A stretch of DNA of 64,000 bases from Actinomadura atramentaria DSM 43919 (lineage in GTDB: Bacteria; Actinomycetota; Actinomycetes; Streptosporangiales; Streptosporangiaceae): assembly GCF_000381885.1 (NCBI RefSeq), contig NZ_KB907210.1, positions 1 through 64,000 on the forward strand, written 5' to 3'. The translations under genes and the position numbers were made by a program. Shown here piece after piece: positions 24,420-33,221 of the stretch. Each line of letters begins with the position of its first letter. Position 1 is the first letter of the stretch. Under the pieces are notes generated by a model that saw only the letters and a program-made list of their open reading frames with translations, was not told the origin of the DNA and made no database searches.

Positions 24420-26036
24420 TCAGCGGGCTGGGTCGGCGGTGGTGGTGTCGCGGAGTTCGGCGCGGAGCGCGGCGCGCAGGTCGCGGCGGCTCGTCTTGCC
24501 GACGCCGGTCGCGGGGAACGCGTCGACGGTCACGACCCGGTCGGGGATCTTGTAGTCGGCGAGGCCGCGTCCGCGCAGGAACGCCCGCAGCTCCGGCGCG
24601 CGCGGCGGGTCGCCCGCCGGGACGACGAACGCGCAGGTGCGCTCGCCGAGCACCGGGTCGGGCACGGCGACGACGGCGGCGTCGTGGACGGCGGGGTGGG
24701 CGAGCAGGTGGTTCTCGACCTCCTCGGCGGCGATCTTCTCGCCGCCCCGGTTGATCTGGTCCTTGGCGCGGCCCTCGACGACCAGGTGGCCGCCGGGGGT
24801 GCGCCGGACGAGGTCGCCGGTGCGGTAGAAGCCGTCCGCGGTGAACGCGCGGGCGTCGTGCTCGGGCGCGCGGTAGTAGCCGCGGATCGTGTAGGGGCCG
24901 CGGGTGAGCAGGTGGCCGACCTCGCCGGGCGGGACGTCGCGGTCGTCGTCGTCCACGACGCGGACCTCGTCGTCGGGCGAGATGGGGCGGCCCTGGGTGC
25001 GGACGCGGACGTCGTCGGGGTCGTCCAGCCGCGTGTAGTTGACCAGCCCCTCGGCCATCCCGAACACCTGCTGGACGGTGCAGCCGAGGACGGGCCGGAC
25101 GCGCGCGGCGGCCTCGGCGGCGAACTTCGCGCCGCCGACCTGCAGCACCTCCAGGCTGGACAGGTCCTCGCGGGCGTTCGGGGCGGCGGCGAGCCACACC
25201 AGCGCGAGCGGCGGGACGAGCCCGGTGATCGTCACGCGCTCGCGCTCGATGAGCTGGAACGCGACGTCGGGGCTGGGCAGCGGCGCGAGGACGGTCGCCG
25301 CGCCCGCCGCGAGCGCGCCGAACACGCCGGGCGAGCTCATCGGGAAGTTGTGGGCGACGGGCAGCGCGCACAGGTACACGTCGTCGGGCGTCAGCCCGCA
25401 GATCTCGGCGCTGGCGCGGCAGCTGTAGAGGTAGTCGTCGTGGGTGCGCGGGATCAGCTTGGGCGTGCCGGTGGTGCCGCCGGAGAGCTGCATCAGCGCG
25501 ACGTCGGCCGGGTCGGGGTCGGGCAGTTCGACGGGTTCGGCGTCCAGCGCCGCGTACGGGGTGAACTCCGCGGCGTCGCCGAGCACGACCGTGCGCGGGG
25601 CCCTGACCTCGCGGGCGAGCGTCCGGTGGTCGAACCCGGCGTGCCGGTCCACGGTGACGTACGCGGCGGCGTCGGTGTGCGCGACGAAGTGGCCGATCTC
25701 GGCGCGGCGGTGCGCGGGCAGCGCGAACACCGGGACCGCGCCGAGCCGGAACAGCCCGAACACGGTCTCGAAGAACTCGGGGACGTTGGGGAGCTGCACG
25801 ACGACGCGGTCGCGGGGCGCGACGCCGAGGGCGCGGAACCCGGCGGCGGCGCGGTCGGCGCGGCGGTCCAGCTCGGCGTACGTCCAGCGGTGCGGGCCGC
25901 CGACGACGGCGGTGCGGCCGCCGTGCCGGGCGGCGGCCGCGCGCAGCAGCGCGCCGAACGTCTCGCCGCGCCAGTACCCGGCGGCGCGGTAGCGGGCGGC
26001 GGCCTCGTCCGGCCAGGGGACGGCTCCGGGCAGCAT
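24420..26036 (-). CDS. dhbE: 2,3-dihydroxybenzoate-AMP ligase
   Basis: 538 residues, ATG 26036 with GAGGAGA upstream. It adenylates DHB and loads it on the aryl carrier protein. The core adenylation motifs are [10 protein letters not shown] near 190, Tyr-Arg-Thr-Gly-Asp-Leu near 410 and Gly-Val-Gly-Lys-Thr near 515. The aryl pocket reads His-Asn-Phe-Pro-Met-Ser-Ser-Pro-Gly; a Ser at the position equivalent to DhbE Ser240 goes with DHB, whereas salicylate ligases such as MbtA and YbtE have Cys. So DHB is predicted, not salicylate. Second gene of the iron-regulated operon. Confidence 0.95.
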   Translation of the reverse strand: MLPGAVPWPDEAAARYRAAGYWRGETFGALLRAAAARHGGRTAVVGGPHRWTYAELDRRADRAAAGFRALGVAPRDRVVVQLPNVPEFFETVFGLFRLGAVPVFALPAHRRAEIGHFVAHTDAAAYVTVDRHAGFDHRTLAREVRAPRTVVLGDAAEFTPYAALDAEPVELPDPDPADVALMQLSGGTTGTPKLIPRTHDDYLYSCRASAEICGLTPDDVYLCALPVAHNFPMSSPGVFGALAAGAATVLAPLPSPDVAFQLIERERVTITGLVPPLALVWLAAAPNAREDLSSLEVLQVGGAKFAAEAAARVRPVLGCTVQQVFGMAEGLVNYTRLDDPDDVRVRTQGRPISPDDEVRVVDDDDRDVPPGEVGHLLTRGPYTIRGYYRAPEHDARAFTADGFYRTGDLVRRTPGGHLVVEGRAKDQINRGGEKIAAEEVENHLLAHPAVHDAAVVAVPDPVLGERTCAFVVPAGDPPRAPELRAFLRGRGLADYKIPDRVVTVDAFPATGVGKTSRRDLRAALRAELRDTTTADPAR

Positions 26037-26080
26037 GGTCGCTTCTCCTCGAGCAGGGGGCGGGCGGGCGGCGGGCGGCG

Positions 26081-26899
26081 TCAGCGCAGCGACGCTCCCC
26101 CGTCGACGTACAGGTCGTGCATGGTGATGTGCCGGGCGCGGTCGGAGGCCAGGAACAGCACGGCCTCGGCGACGTCGGCGGGGTCGGCGATGCGGCCGAG
26201 CGGGATTCCGGCGCGGTACGCGGCGGGGTCGCCGTCGATCGCGGCGCGCTCCCCCGCGACCGGGTCGGGCCACACGTCGCGCTGCATCGCGGTGTCGGTG
26301 GAACCGGGCGAGACGACGTTGCAGCGGACGCCGTGCCCGGCGAGTTCGAGGCCGAGGCACTTGGTGAACGCGACGGCGGCGGCCTTGGACGCGGCGTAGG
26401 CGGCCATCCCGGTGCGCGGCACCCGCGCCGCGTTGGACGCGACCGTGACGATCGCTCCGGCGCGGCGCGGGGCCATGCGGCGCGCGACCGCGCGGGACGC
26501 CAGCGCGACGCCGGTGGCGTTGACCGCGAGCGTCGCGGCCCAGTCGGCGTCGGCGAGGTCCAGGACGGGCGCGGGCCGCAGGATTCCGGCGGCGTTGACG
26601 AGCACGCCGAGCGGGCCGAGCGCGGTCTCGGCGGCCGCGACGGCGGCCTCGACCTCGGCGGGGTCCGCGATGTCGGCGGGCAGCGCGAGCGCGGGGCCGG
26701 GCAGGGAGTCGGCGGTGCGCTGCGCGGCGTCGGCGTCGCGGTCCAGGACGGCGACGGCCGCGCCCGCGGCGGCCAGGGCGGTGGCGACGGCCGCGCCTAT
26801 CCCGCCGCCACCGCCGGTCACGAGGGCCGCCGTGCCGGCGACCCCGGGCACGCCGTCAGGGGACGCGTCGGGCCGTCGGGTTCCTTCGGGGCCTGCCAC
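26081..26899 (-). CDS. dhbA: 2,3-dihydro-2,3-dihydroxybenzoate dehydrogenase
   Basis: 272 residues, GTG 26899 preceded by GAGGGGGAG. It is an SDR oxidising dihydro-DHB to DHB with NAD+, with Gly-Gly-Gly-Gly-Gly-Ile-Gly near residue 30, Asn-Ala-Ala-Gly near 108, Ser near 155 and Tyr-Ala-Ala-Ser-Lys near 168. The C-terminal [12 protein letters not shown] is the EntA/DhbA signature. The 20 extra N-terminal residues make the exact start uncertain (GTG 26851 is an alternative). It heads the DHB operon, directly behind two overlapping iron boxes. Confidence 0.93.
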   Translation of the reverse strand: MAGPEGTRRPDASPDGVPGVAGTAALVTGGGGGIGAAVATALAAAGAAVAVLDRDADAAQRTADSLPGPALALPADIADPAEVEAAVAAAETALGPLGVLVNAAGILRPAPVLDLADADWAATLAVNATGVALASRAVARRMAPRRAGAIVTVASNAARVPRTGMAAYAASKAAAVAFTKCLGLELAGHGVRCNVVSPGSTDTAMQRDVWPDPVAGERAAIDGDPAAYRAGIPLGRIADPADVAEAVLFLASDRARHITMHDLYVDGGASLR

Positions 26900-26915
26900 G
26901 GAGTACTCCCCCTCG

Positions 26916-26954
26916 TCCGGTAAGGCAGCCCTAAGTTAGGGATGCCTTACCTAA
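26916..26954. promoter_or_regulatory. two abutting iron boxes (IdeR/DmdR type)
   Basis: TTAGGGATGCCTTACCTAA (26936-26954) matches 14 of 19 positions of the actinobacterial iron box TTAGGTTAGGCTAACCTAA. On the other strand TTAGGGCTGCCTTACCGGA (26934-26916) matches 12 of 19. They abut in the promoter region of the DHB operon, 17 to 55 bases upstream of dhbA. Iron-loaded IdeR/DmdR should repress here. Confidence 0.82.
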
Positions 26955-26999
26955 GCTCCCGAATGACGGCGGCGGCGTCAACCCCGCGATCCGGGTGAC

Positions 27000-27009
27000 G
27001 GTGATCACC
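27000..27009. promoter_or_regulatory. palindrome between the divergent iron-regulated operons
   Basis: GGTGATCACC is a perfect ten-base palindrome, nested in a wider CCGGGTG-N8-CACCCGG repeat (26991-27012). It lies midway between the dhbA and fecCD iron boxes. It could bind a second regulator or be chance. Confidence 0.3.
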
Positions 27010-27049
27010 CGGCGCCGGAACGGCAGCGGCACCGGACCGCGACGGCCGG

Positions 27050-27068
27050 TTAGGTTAGCCTTTCCTCA
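27050..27068. promoter_or_regulatory. iron box overlapping the fecCD start codon
   Basis: TTAGGTTAGCCTTTCCTCA matches the iron box consensus at 15 of 19 positions. Its last base is the A of the ATG at 27068. TAGGTT (27051-27056) inside it could serve as the -10, giving a very short or absent leader. Confidence 0.75.
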
Positions 27069-29236
27069 TGCCTCCCCCGTCCGCCGTCTCCGCGAACCCC
27101 CGGCCCGCGGCCCCCGCCGGGACGGCCGCCGCCCGCGGCCGCCCGGCGCGCGCGCTCGGCCCCCTCGCGGCGCTGGCCGCGCTCGTCGCCGTGCTCGGCG
27201 TCGCGTCGCTGTTCGTCGGCGGCGGCGACACCCCGCCCGGCCGCGTCCTGGACTTCCTGCTGGACCGGGGCGGCGCGCGCGGCGACTCCGACCTGCACAC
27301 GGTCGTGGCGACGCTGCGCGTCCCGCGCACTCTCGCCGGGCTCGCGATCGGCGCGGCGCTCGGCCTGGCCGGGGCGCTGCTGCAGGCCGCCACCCGCAAC
27401 CCGCTCGCCGAGACGGGGCTGCTCGGCGTCAACGGCGGCGCGGCGCTCGGCGTCGTCACCGGCATCGCCTACTTCGGGGCGGGCGCGGGCTCGGGGTACC
27501 TGCCGTGGGCGTTCGGCGGCGCGCTCGTCGCGAGCCTGCTGGTGCTGCTCATCGCGAGCGCGGGCCGCGCCGGGGCGTCGCCGCTGCGGCTCGTCCTCGC
27601 CGGGGCCGCGCTCACCACCAGCGCGGGCGGGATGATCAACATCATCGTGCTCGGCAGCGGCAAGACCTACGACGAGTACCGGTTCTGGGTGCTCGGCTCG
27701 CTCGCGGGCGTCACGATGAAGGCGTTCCTCGGCGTCCTGCCGCTGCTCGCGGCCGGGGCGGCGCTGACCGTGCCCGCCGTCCGGCCGCTGTCGGCGCTCG
27801 CTCTCGGCGACGACGCCGCCCGCGCGCTCGGGCACCGGCCCGGCGCGACGCGGGTCCTGGTCGCGGTCGCCGTGACGCTGCTGGCCGCCGGGTCGGTCGC
27901 GCTCGCCGGGCCGCTGACGTTCCTCGGCCTCGTCGCGGGCTACGCCGCGCGGCGGCTCATGGGGCCGCGCACCGCCGGGCAGCTCGTCGCGGCCGCGCTC
28001 ACCGGGGCCGCCGTGCTCATCGCCGCCGACCTGGTCGCGCGCGTGCTGATCAAGCCGTACGAGACGTCGGTGGCGCTGATGCTCGCGCTCATCGGCGGGC
28101 CGCTGCTGATCCTGCTCGTCCGGTCCAAGGAGGTGCTGCTGCTCGGCACGCCCGCGCAACCCGGCGCGGTGCGGCGCGCCCGCGCGCGGCGCGTCCGGGG
28201 CGACCGCGCGCCGCGCCCCGACGACAGCGTCGTGCTGCGGGCCGGGGGGCGGTCGGTGCTGCTGCCCCGGCGGGGCGCGGTCGCCGCGCTCGGCCTCGCG
28301 GCGCTCGCCGGGCTCGTGCTCGTCGGGTGCGTCGTGTTCGGCTCGACCGTGCTGTCCCCGGGCGAGGCCGTCCGCGCGCTGTTCGGCGACGGGTCCGGCG
28401 GCGCGGTGCTGATGATCCGCGAGTTCGGGCTGCCGCGCGTCGCCGTGGCGCTGCTCGTCGGCGGCGCGCTCGGCGTCGCGGGCTGCCTCACCCAGACGAT
28501 GGCCCGCAACCGGCTCGCCTCGCCGGACTTCCTCGGGTTCAACGAGGGCGCGACGCTCGCGGTGATGCTGACCGTCCTCGGCGGCGGGACGCTCGGCGCG
28601 TGGTGGTCGGGGCCGCTCGGCGCGCTGGCCGCCGCCGCGCTGATCGTGCTCGTCGCGGGCGGCGCGGGCGCGGGCGGCTACCGGATGCTGGTCACCGGCA
28701 TCGCCGTCGCCGCCGTCGTCCGCTCGTTCGTGGAACTGCTGCTGGCCAAGAAGGACCTCGGCATCGCCGACGCCGTCTACACCTGGAGCGTCGGCAGCCT
28801 CAACGGGCGCGACTACTCCTCGGCGGGGCCGCTGTGCGCGGGCCTCGTCGTGCTGCTGCCGCTCGCGCTGCTCGCCGGGCGGCGGCTGCGGATGCTGCGG
28901 TTCGGCGACGACGTCACCACCGTCCTCGGCGGCGACCCGCGCCGCACCCGCTGGCTCGTGCTCGCGCTCGCCGCCGGGCTCGCCGGGCTCGCCGTGGGCG
29001 TCGGCGGGCCGATCACCTTCGTCGCGCTGAGCGCGCCGATCCTGGCCGGGCTCGCCGCCGGGCCCGCGCGGGTGCCGGTCGTGGCGTCCGGGCTCGTCGG
29101 CGCGGTGCTCGTCGCGCTCGCCGACACCGTGGGCCGCGTCGCGGGCGGCGACACCGAGATCCCCGTGGGCGCGGTCGCCGGGCTCGTCGCGGGACCGTTC
29201 CTGCTGGCCGTCCTGCTGCGCGAGCGGCGCGGCTGA
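27068..29236 (+). CDS. fused FecCD-type Fe(III)-siderophore permease
   Basis: 722 residues, ATG 27068, apparently leaderless or nearly so. Two complete FecCD permease units are joined, as in FhuB: residues about 30-350 and about 395-720. Each has roughly ten helices and the paired family motifs (Arg-Val-Pro-Arg-Thr-Leu-Ala-Gly and Leu-Pro-Arg-Val-Ala-Val-Ala near the start, Gly-Ala-Ala-Leu-Gly-Leu-Ala-Gly and Ala-Leu-Gly-Val-Ala-Gly, then Gly-Xaa-Pro-Leu/Ile-Thr-Phe). It forms the membrane channel for the siderophore ABC importer with the ATPase 17 bases downstream and probably the lipoprotein receptor at 44.6 kb. Confidence 0.93.
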   Translation: MPPPSAVSANPRPAAPAGTAAARGRPARALGPLAALAALVAVLGVASLFVGGGDTPPGRVLDFLLDRGGARGDSDLHTVVATLRVPRTLAGLAIGAALGLAGALLQAATRNPLAETGLLGVNGGAALGVVTGIAYFGAGAGSGYLPWAFGGALVASLLVLLIASAGRAGASPLRLVLAGAALTTSAGGMINIIVLGSGKTYDEYRFWVLGSLAGVTMKAFLGVLPLLAAGAALTVPAVRPLSALALGDDAARALGHRPGATRVLVAVAVTLLAAGSVALAGPLTFLGLVAGYAARRLMGPRTAGQLVAAALTGAAVLIAADLVARVLIKPYETSVALMLALIGGPLLILLVRSKEVLLLGTPAQPGAVRRARARRVRGDRAPRPDDSVVLRAGGRSVLLPRRGAVAALGLAALAGLVLVGCVVFGSTVLSPGEAVRALFGDGSGGAVLMIREFGLPRVAVALLVGGALGVAGCLTQTMARNRLASPDFLGFNEGATLAVMLTVLGGGTLGAWWSGPLGALAAAALIVLVAGGAGAGGYRMLVTGIAVAAVVRSFVELLLAKKDLGIADAVYTWSVGSLNGRDYSSAGPLCAGLVVLLPLALLAGRRLRMLRFGDDVTTVLGGDPRRTRWLVLALAAGLAGLAVGVGGPITFVALSAPILAGLAAGPARVPVVASGLVGAVLVALADTVGRVAGGDTEIPVGAVAGLVAGPFLLAVLLRERRG

Positions 29237-29253
29237 CCGTGAAGGAGAACGCT

Positions 29254-30069
29254 GTGGAACTGGTCGTCGAAGGGCTCCGCGCGGGCTACCCGGGGCTCGT
29301 CGCGGTGGACGGGGTGGACCTGCGCGTCCCGTCCGGGCGGGTCGTCGCGATCGTCGGCCCGAACGGGTGCGGCAAGTCCACGCTGCTGCGCGCGCTCGCC
29401 CGCGTCCACCGGCCCTCGGCGGGCCGGATCACGATCGGCGGCCAGGACCTGTGGTCGCTGCGGCCCCGGCAGGCCGCGCACCGGGTGACGCTGCTGCCGC
29501 AGCACCCGGTCGCGCCCGAGGGCATCACCGTCGCCGGGCTCGTCGCCTACGGCCGCCACCCGCACCAGGGCCTGTTCCGGCAGTGGTCGGCCGAGGACGA
29601 GCGGGTCACCGCCGAGGCGATGGCCGCGACCGGCGTCGCCGACCTCGCCGACCGCCGCGCGGACCGGCTGTCGGGCGGGCAGCGGCAGCGCTGCTGGCTG
29701 GCGATGGTCCTCGCGCAGGAGACGCCGGTGACGCTGCTGGACGAGCCGACGAGCGCGCTGGACCTCGGCCACCAGGTCGAGGTGCTGGAACTCGTGCGGT
29801 CCGTCGCGCACGCGGGCCGGACGATCGTCATGGTGCTGCACGACATCGCGTCCGCCGCGCGCTACGCCGACGTGCTCGTCGCGATGCGGGACGGGCGCGT
29901 CGTCGCGGCCGGGCCGCCGCGCGAGGTCGTGGACGCCGCGCTGATCCGCACGCTGTACGGCATCCCCGCCGACGTGCTGGCCGCGCCCGGCGACGGGTCG
30001 CCGGTGATCGTCCCGGCGGCGGGCGGCGTCGCGGCGGCGGAGCCCGTGGACGGGGCCGTCGCGCGGTGA
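29254..30069 (+). CDS. siderophore ABC transporter ATPase (FecE/FepC type)
   Basis: 271 residues. GTG 29254 is chosen because AAGGAG ends six bases upstream; GTG 29239 is less well placed. Walker A is Gly-Pro-Asn-Gly-Cys-Gly-Lys-Ser-Thr near residue 36, the signature is Leu-Ser-Gly-Gly-Gln-Arg-Gln-Arg near 142, Walker B is Leu-Leu-Asp-Glu-Pro-Thr near 163, followed by the H-loop His near 197. It powers the fused FecCD permease encoded directly upstream. Its last bases overlap the esterase start (GTGA), so the three genes form one operon. Confidence 0.95.
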   Translation: MELVVEGLRAGYPGLVAVDGVDLRVPSGRVVAIVGPNGCGKSTLLRALARVHRPSAGRITIGGQDLWSLRPRQAAHRVTLLPQHPVAPEGITVAGLVAYGRHPHQGLFRQWSAEDERVTAEAMAATGVADLADRRADRLSGGQRQRCWLAMVLAQETPVTLLDEPTSALDLGHQVEVLELVRSVAHAGRTIVMVLHDIASAARYADVLVAMRDGRVVAAGPPREVVDAALIRTLYGIPADVLAAPGDGSPVIVPAAGGVAAAEPVDGAVAR

Positions 30070-31220
30070 CCGCCCCGGCCCCCGCGCAGACCGAGCCGTT
30101 CCGCCCGCTGGAGCCCGCCGCGACGCCCGGCCCGGCCGCGCTCGCCGCCGCTCCCCCGTCCCGCGCGCCGCTGGTGCGCGACCTGCGCGACGGCACGCAC
30201 CTGGTGACGTTCGTGTGGCGCGGCGCGGCCGACCGGGTGCTCGTGCTCGTCAACACGGTCTCCGAGGGGCACCGCGACGACCTCGCGCCGATCCTGCTGG
30301 AGCGCGTCCCGGGCTCCGACGTGTGGCACCGCACGTTCCGCTGCCCGTCCGACCTGCGCGCGACCTACCAGTTCCATCCCTGCGACGGGCCGCTGGACGC
30401 GACCGACGACGCGGCGTGGGCGAACGTGCGGCGGTCGGCGGTGCCCGATCCGCTCAACCCGGACCGGCTGCCGTCGTGGATTCCCGGCGCGGTCACCTCG
30501 CTGCTGGAGCTGCCGGGAGCGCCGCCGCAGCCGTGGCGCGACCCGCGTCCGGGCGTCCCGGCGGGCGCGCTGACGACGGCGACGGCGCCGAGCGCGGCCC
30601 TCGGCGGCGACCGGACCGTCCACGTCTACGCGCCGCCGGTCGCGGACGGGCCGCTGGACCTGCTCGTCCTCCTCGACGGCGAACTGTGGGCGGATCTCGT
30701 CCCGATCGCGCCGACGCTGGACAACTTGCAGGCGGCCGGTCTGATCCGGCCGACGCTCGCGCTGCTCCCGGTGTCGGGCGACGCGACCGTCCGCGACGCC
30801 CAGCTCGGCGGCGACGCGTTCGCCCGGTTCGTCGGCGGCGAACTGCCCGCCTGGGCGGCGGACCGGTACGACCTGGCGGGCCCGGCGCGGCGGACCGCCG
30901 CCGGGCAGAGCCTCGGCGGGCTCGCCGCCGCGACCGCCGCGCTGCGCGTCCCCGGCGCGTTCGGGACGGTCGTCGCGCAGTCCGCCGCGCTGTGGGCGGA
31001 CGGCGAGGCGCTGACGGCGGCGTACGCGGCCGCGCCGCGCGTGCCGACCCGGTTCCGGCTCCAGATCGGCACGCACGAGTGGCGGCTGCGGCCCGCCGTG
31101 CGCCGGTTCCACGCCGCGCTGCGCGAACGCGGCTACGACACCGCGCTCACCGAGTACACCGGCGGCCACGACCTCGCCTGCTGGCGGGGCGGGCTCGCCG
31201 ACGCGCTCGGCGGGCCGTGA
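30066..31220 (+). CDS. enterochelin-esterase-like siderophore hydrolase (Fes/IroD type)
   Basis: 384 residues, GTG 30066 overlapping the ATPase stop. The N-terminal part (about 35-170) has the Fes-type domain with Val-Thr-Phe-Val-Trp-Arg-Gly and Asp-Pro-Leu-Asn-Pro-Asp; the C-terminal part is an alpha/beta hydrolase with nucleophile Ser in Gly-Gln-Ser-Leu-Gly-Gly near 282 and the final His in Gly-Gly-His-Asp near 365. Fes enzymes cut ester bonds in ferric enterobactin-like lactones in the cytoplasm to release iron. Its presence implies that the imported chelate has ester bonds, for example through threonine hydroxyls. Confidence 0.88.
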   Translation: MTAPAPAQTEPFRPLEPAATPGPAALAAAPPSRAPLVRDLRDGTHLVTFVWRGAADRVLVLVNTVSEGHRDDLAPILLERVPGSDVWHRTFRCPSDLRATYQFHPCDGPLDATDDAAWANVRRSAVPDPLNPDRLPSWIPGAVTSLLELPGAPPQPWRDPRPGVPAGALTTATAPSAALGGDRTVHVYAPPVADGPLDLLVLLDGELWADLVPIAPTLDNLQAAGLIRPTLALLPVSGDATVRDAQLGGDAFARFVGGELPAWAADRYDLAGPARRTAAGQSLGGLAAATAALRVPGAFGTVVAQSAALWADGEALTAAYAAAPRVPTRFRLQIGTHEWRLRPAVRRFHAALRERGYDTALTEYTGGHDLACWRGGLADALGGP

Positions 31221-31224
31221 GGCG

Positions 31225-33021
31225 TCAGACGCCCGTGGTGGAACCCGTGGTGGAACCCGTGGGCGCGTCCGACTCCGGGCGGGGCGCGGTCGGGTCGAGC
31301 GTCCGCGTCGGGCCGAGGCGCAGCGCGGCCGGGGCCGACGCGGGCACCGCCGGGCTCCGCGGCGCGACCGGCGCGAGCCGCCGGTAGGTGCCCGGCTCGG
31401 GGCGCGGGTCGGCCTCGCCCTTGTTCGGCCAGAACGCCATCGCCCGCTCCGCCTGCGCGGTGATCGTCAGCGACGGGTTCACGCCGAGGTTCGCCGTCAC
31501 CGCCGAGCCGTCCACGATGTGCAGGCCCGGGTGCCCGTACACGCGGTGGTAGGGGTCGATGACGCCGGTGTCGGCGGACTCCCCGATGACGCAGCCGCCG
31601 ATGAAGTGCGCGGTCGTCGGGATGTCGAACAGGTCGAACCAGGTGCCGCCCGCCGTCGCGTCCAGCTCGTCGGCGAGCTTGCGGACGGCGTCGTGCGCGA
31701 TGGGAATCCACGTCGGGTTCGGCTCGCCGTCGCCGTTGCGCGCCACGAGCCGCCGCCCGAACAGGCCGCGCTTCTCCCCCACCGTGATGGAGTTGTCCGC
31801 GGTCTGCATGACGAGCGCGATGACGGTCCGCTTCGCCCAGTCCTTCAGCGACAGGCCCCGGATGATCGTGCCGGGGTGCCGGGCGGCCTCGCCGAGGAAC
31901 TTCAGCCAGCGCGGCTTGCCGCCGCCGTCGATGAGCAGCGTGCGGATCATGCCCATCGCGTTCTGGCCGGGCCCGTACCGGGTCGGCTCGATGTGGGTCT
32001 TGTCGTCCGGGTGGAAGGACGAGGTGATCGCCAGGCCGGTGCTGTGGTCGACGTCGCCCTTGCGGTGCCAGCCGGTCATCCGCTCGACGCCGAGCAGCGC
32101 CTCGGAGTTGGTGCGCGTCAGCTCGCCCAGGCGCGGCGACAGGCGCGGCAGCCTGCCCGTGTCGCGCATGCGGTGCAGGAGCCGCTGCGTGCCGTACGTC
32201 CCGGCCGCGAAGATCACCTGGTCGGCGGTGAGCCGCCGCTTCCCCAGGCCCGGCAGCATCCCGCTGCGCGCGGTGTCGACGGTGTAGCCGCCGCCCTCGC
32301 GCGGCGTGACGGCCGTGACGGTCGTGTCCGGCAGCACCCGCACGCCCGCCCGCTCCGCGAGGTACAGGTAGTTCTTGACCAGCGTGTTCTTGGCGCCGAC
32401 GCGGCAGCCGACCATGCACGAGCCGCACGCGGTGCAGCTCGTCCGCTCCGGCCCGGCCCCGCCGAAGAACGGGTCGGCGGCGGGCTTGCCCGGCTCGCCG
32501 TCGCCGAAGAACACCCCGACCGGCGTCGCGTGGTAGGTCTCCTTGACGCCCATCTGCTCGGCGACCCGCTCCATCGCCTCGTCGGCGGGCGTCACCAGCG
32601 GGTTCGTCACGACGCCCAGCATCCGCTTGGCCTGGTCGTAGAACGGCTCCAGCTCGGCCTGCCAGTCGGTGATGTGGCCCCACTGGCGGTCGGTGAAGAA
32701 CGGGCGCGGCGGCTGGTAGAGCGTGTTGGCGTAGACGAGCGACCCGCCGCCGACGCCCGCGCCGGCGAGCACGAGCACGCCCGCCTCGCCGCGCACCAGG
32801 TGGACGCGCTGGATGCCGCGCAGCCCGAGCCGGGGCATCCACAGGTACTTGCGCAGCCGCCAGTTCGTCTTCGGCAGCGTCTTCTCGGTGTAGCGCCGCC
32901 CCGCCTCCAGGACCGCGACGCGGTAACCCTTCTCCGCCAGCCGCAGCGCCGCGACGCTGCCGCCGAAACCCGAGCCGATCACGATCACGTCGAAGTCGGA
33001 CGTCTCGGACGCTCCGGTCAT
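31225..33021 (-). CDS. GMC-family FAD oxidoreductase, ChoD-like
   Basis: 598 residues, ATG 33021. An FAD dinucleotide fold opens the protein (Ile-Gly-Ser-Gly-Phe-Gly-Gly-Ser near 15), with a GMC C-terminal domain (His-Phe-Ile-Gly-Gly-Cys near 490 and Asn-Leu-Gly-Val-Asn-Pro-Ser-Leu-Thr-Ile near 535). Like mycobacterial ChoD it carries Cys-Thr-Ala-Cys-Gly-Ser-Cys-Met-Val-Gly-Cys near 203. ChoD was named a cholesterol oxidase but its substrate is disputed. The tail is disordered and ends in Gly-Ser-Thr-Thr repeats. Placed between siderophore import and synthesis genes, four bases from the esterase stop; whether it acts in that pathway is unknown. Confidence 0.85.
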   Translation of the reverse strand: MTGASETSDFDVIVIGSGFGGSVAALRLAEKGYRVAVLEAGRRYTEKTLPKTNWRLRKYLWMPRLGLRGIQRVHLVRGEAGVLVLAGAGVGGGSLVYANTLYQPPRPFFTDRQWGHITDWQAELEPFYDQAKRMLGVVTNPLVTPADEAMERVAEQMGVKETYHATPVGVFFGDGEPGKPAADPFFGGAGPERTSCTACGSCMVGCRVGAKNTLVKNYLYLAERAGVRVLPDTTVTAVTPREGGGYTVDTARSGMLPGLGKRRLTADQVIFAAGTYGTQRLLHRMRDTGRLPRLSPRLGELTRTNSEALLGVERMTGWHRKGDVDHSTGLAITSSFHPDDKTHIEPTRYGPGQNAMGMIRTLLIDGGGKPRWLKFLGEAARHPGTIIRGLSLKDWAKRTVIALVMQTADNSITVGEKRGLFGRRLVARNGDGEPNPTWIPIAHDAVRKLADELDATAGGTWFDLFDIPTTAHFIGGCVIGESADTGVIDPYHRVYGHPGLHIVDGSAVTANLGVNPSLTITAQAERAMAFWPNKGEADPRPEPGTYRRLAPVAPRSPAVPASAPAALRLGPTRTLDPTAPRPESDAPTGSTTGSTTGV

Positions 33022-33177
33022 GGGCCACCTCCACCTCGTCGTCAGGAAAGCCTTTCGACTATCGGGAGGACGCGCACGGAGGGCAAGGCATCTCGCCGCG
33101 CATACCGGGCGCGGTCTTGTCACCGGCATGACAAACGCGGACGGCCGGAGCTGGTCGCCCGCCGATCCGGAGCCCGA

Positions 33178-33209
33178 CCCGCCCCTGGCCGGATGCGGCC
33201 AGGGGCGGG
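33178..33209 (-). terminator. GC-rich hairpin terminator
   Basis: A perfect 13-base stem (CCCGCCCCTGGCC, 33178-33190, with 33197-33209) encloses a six-base loop, 13 bases beyond the stop of the ornithine monooxygenase gene. It would end the long NRPS operon. No T run. Confidence 0.75.
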
Positions 33210-33221
33210 CCGGGGCGCGCG

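Noticed and set aside
24420..26036. Salicylate-AMP ligase (madurastatin- or mycobactin-like pathway)
   Set aside because: The pocket has Ser rather than Cys at the key position, and DHB dehydrogenase and isochorismatase genes are in the operon, while no salicylate synthase is.
33022..33177. A clear iron box before the GMC oxidoreductase gene
   Set aside because: Only a degenerate half-like match (AGGAAAGCCTTTC) is present, well below the other boxes, so it is mentioned in a finding but not called as a feature.
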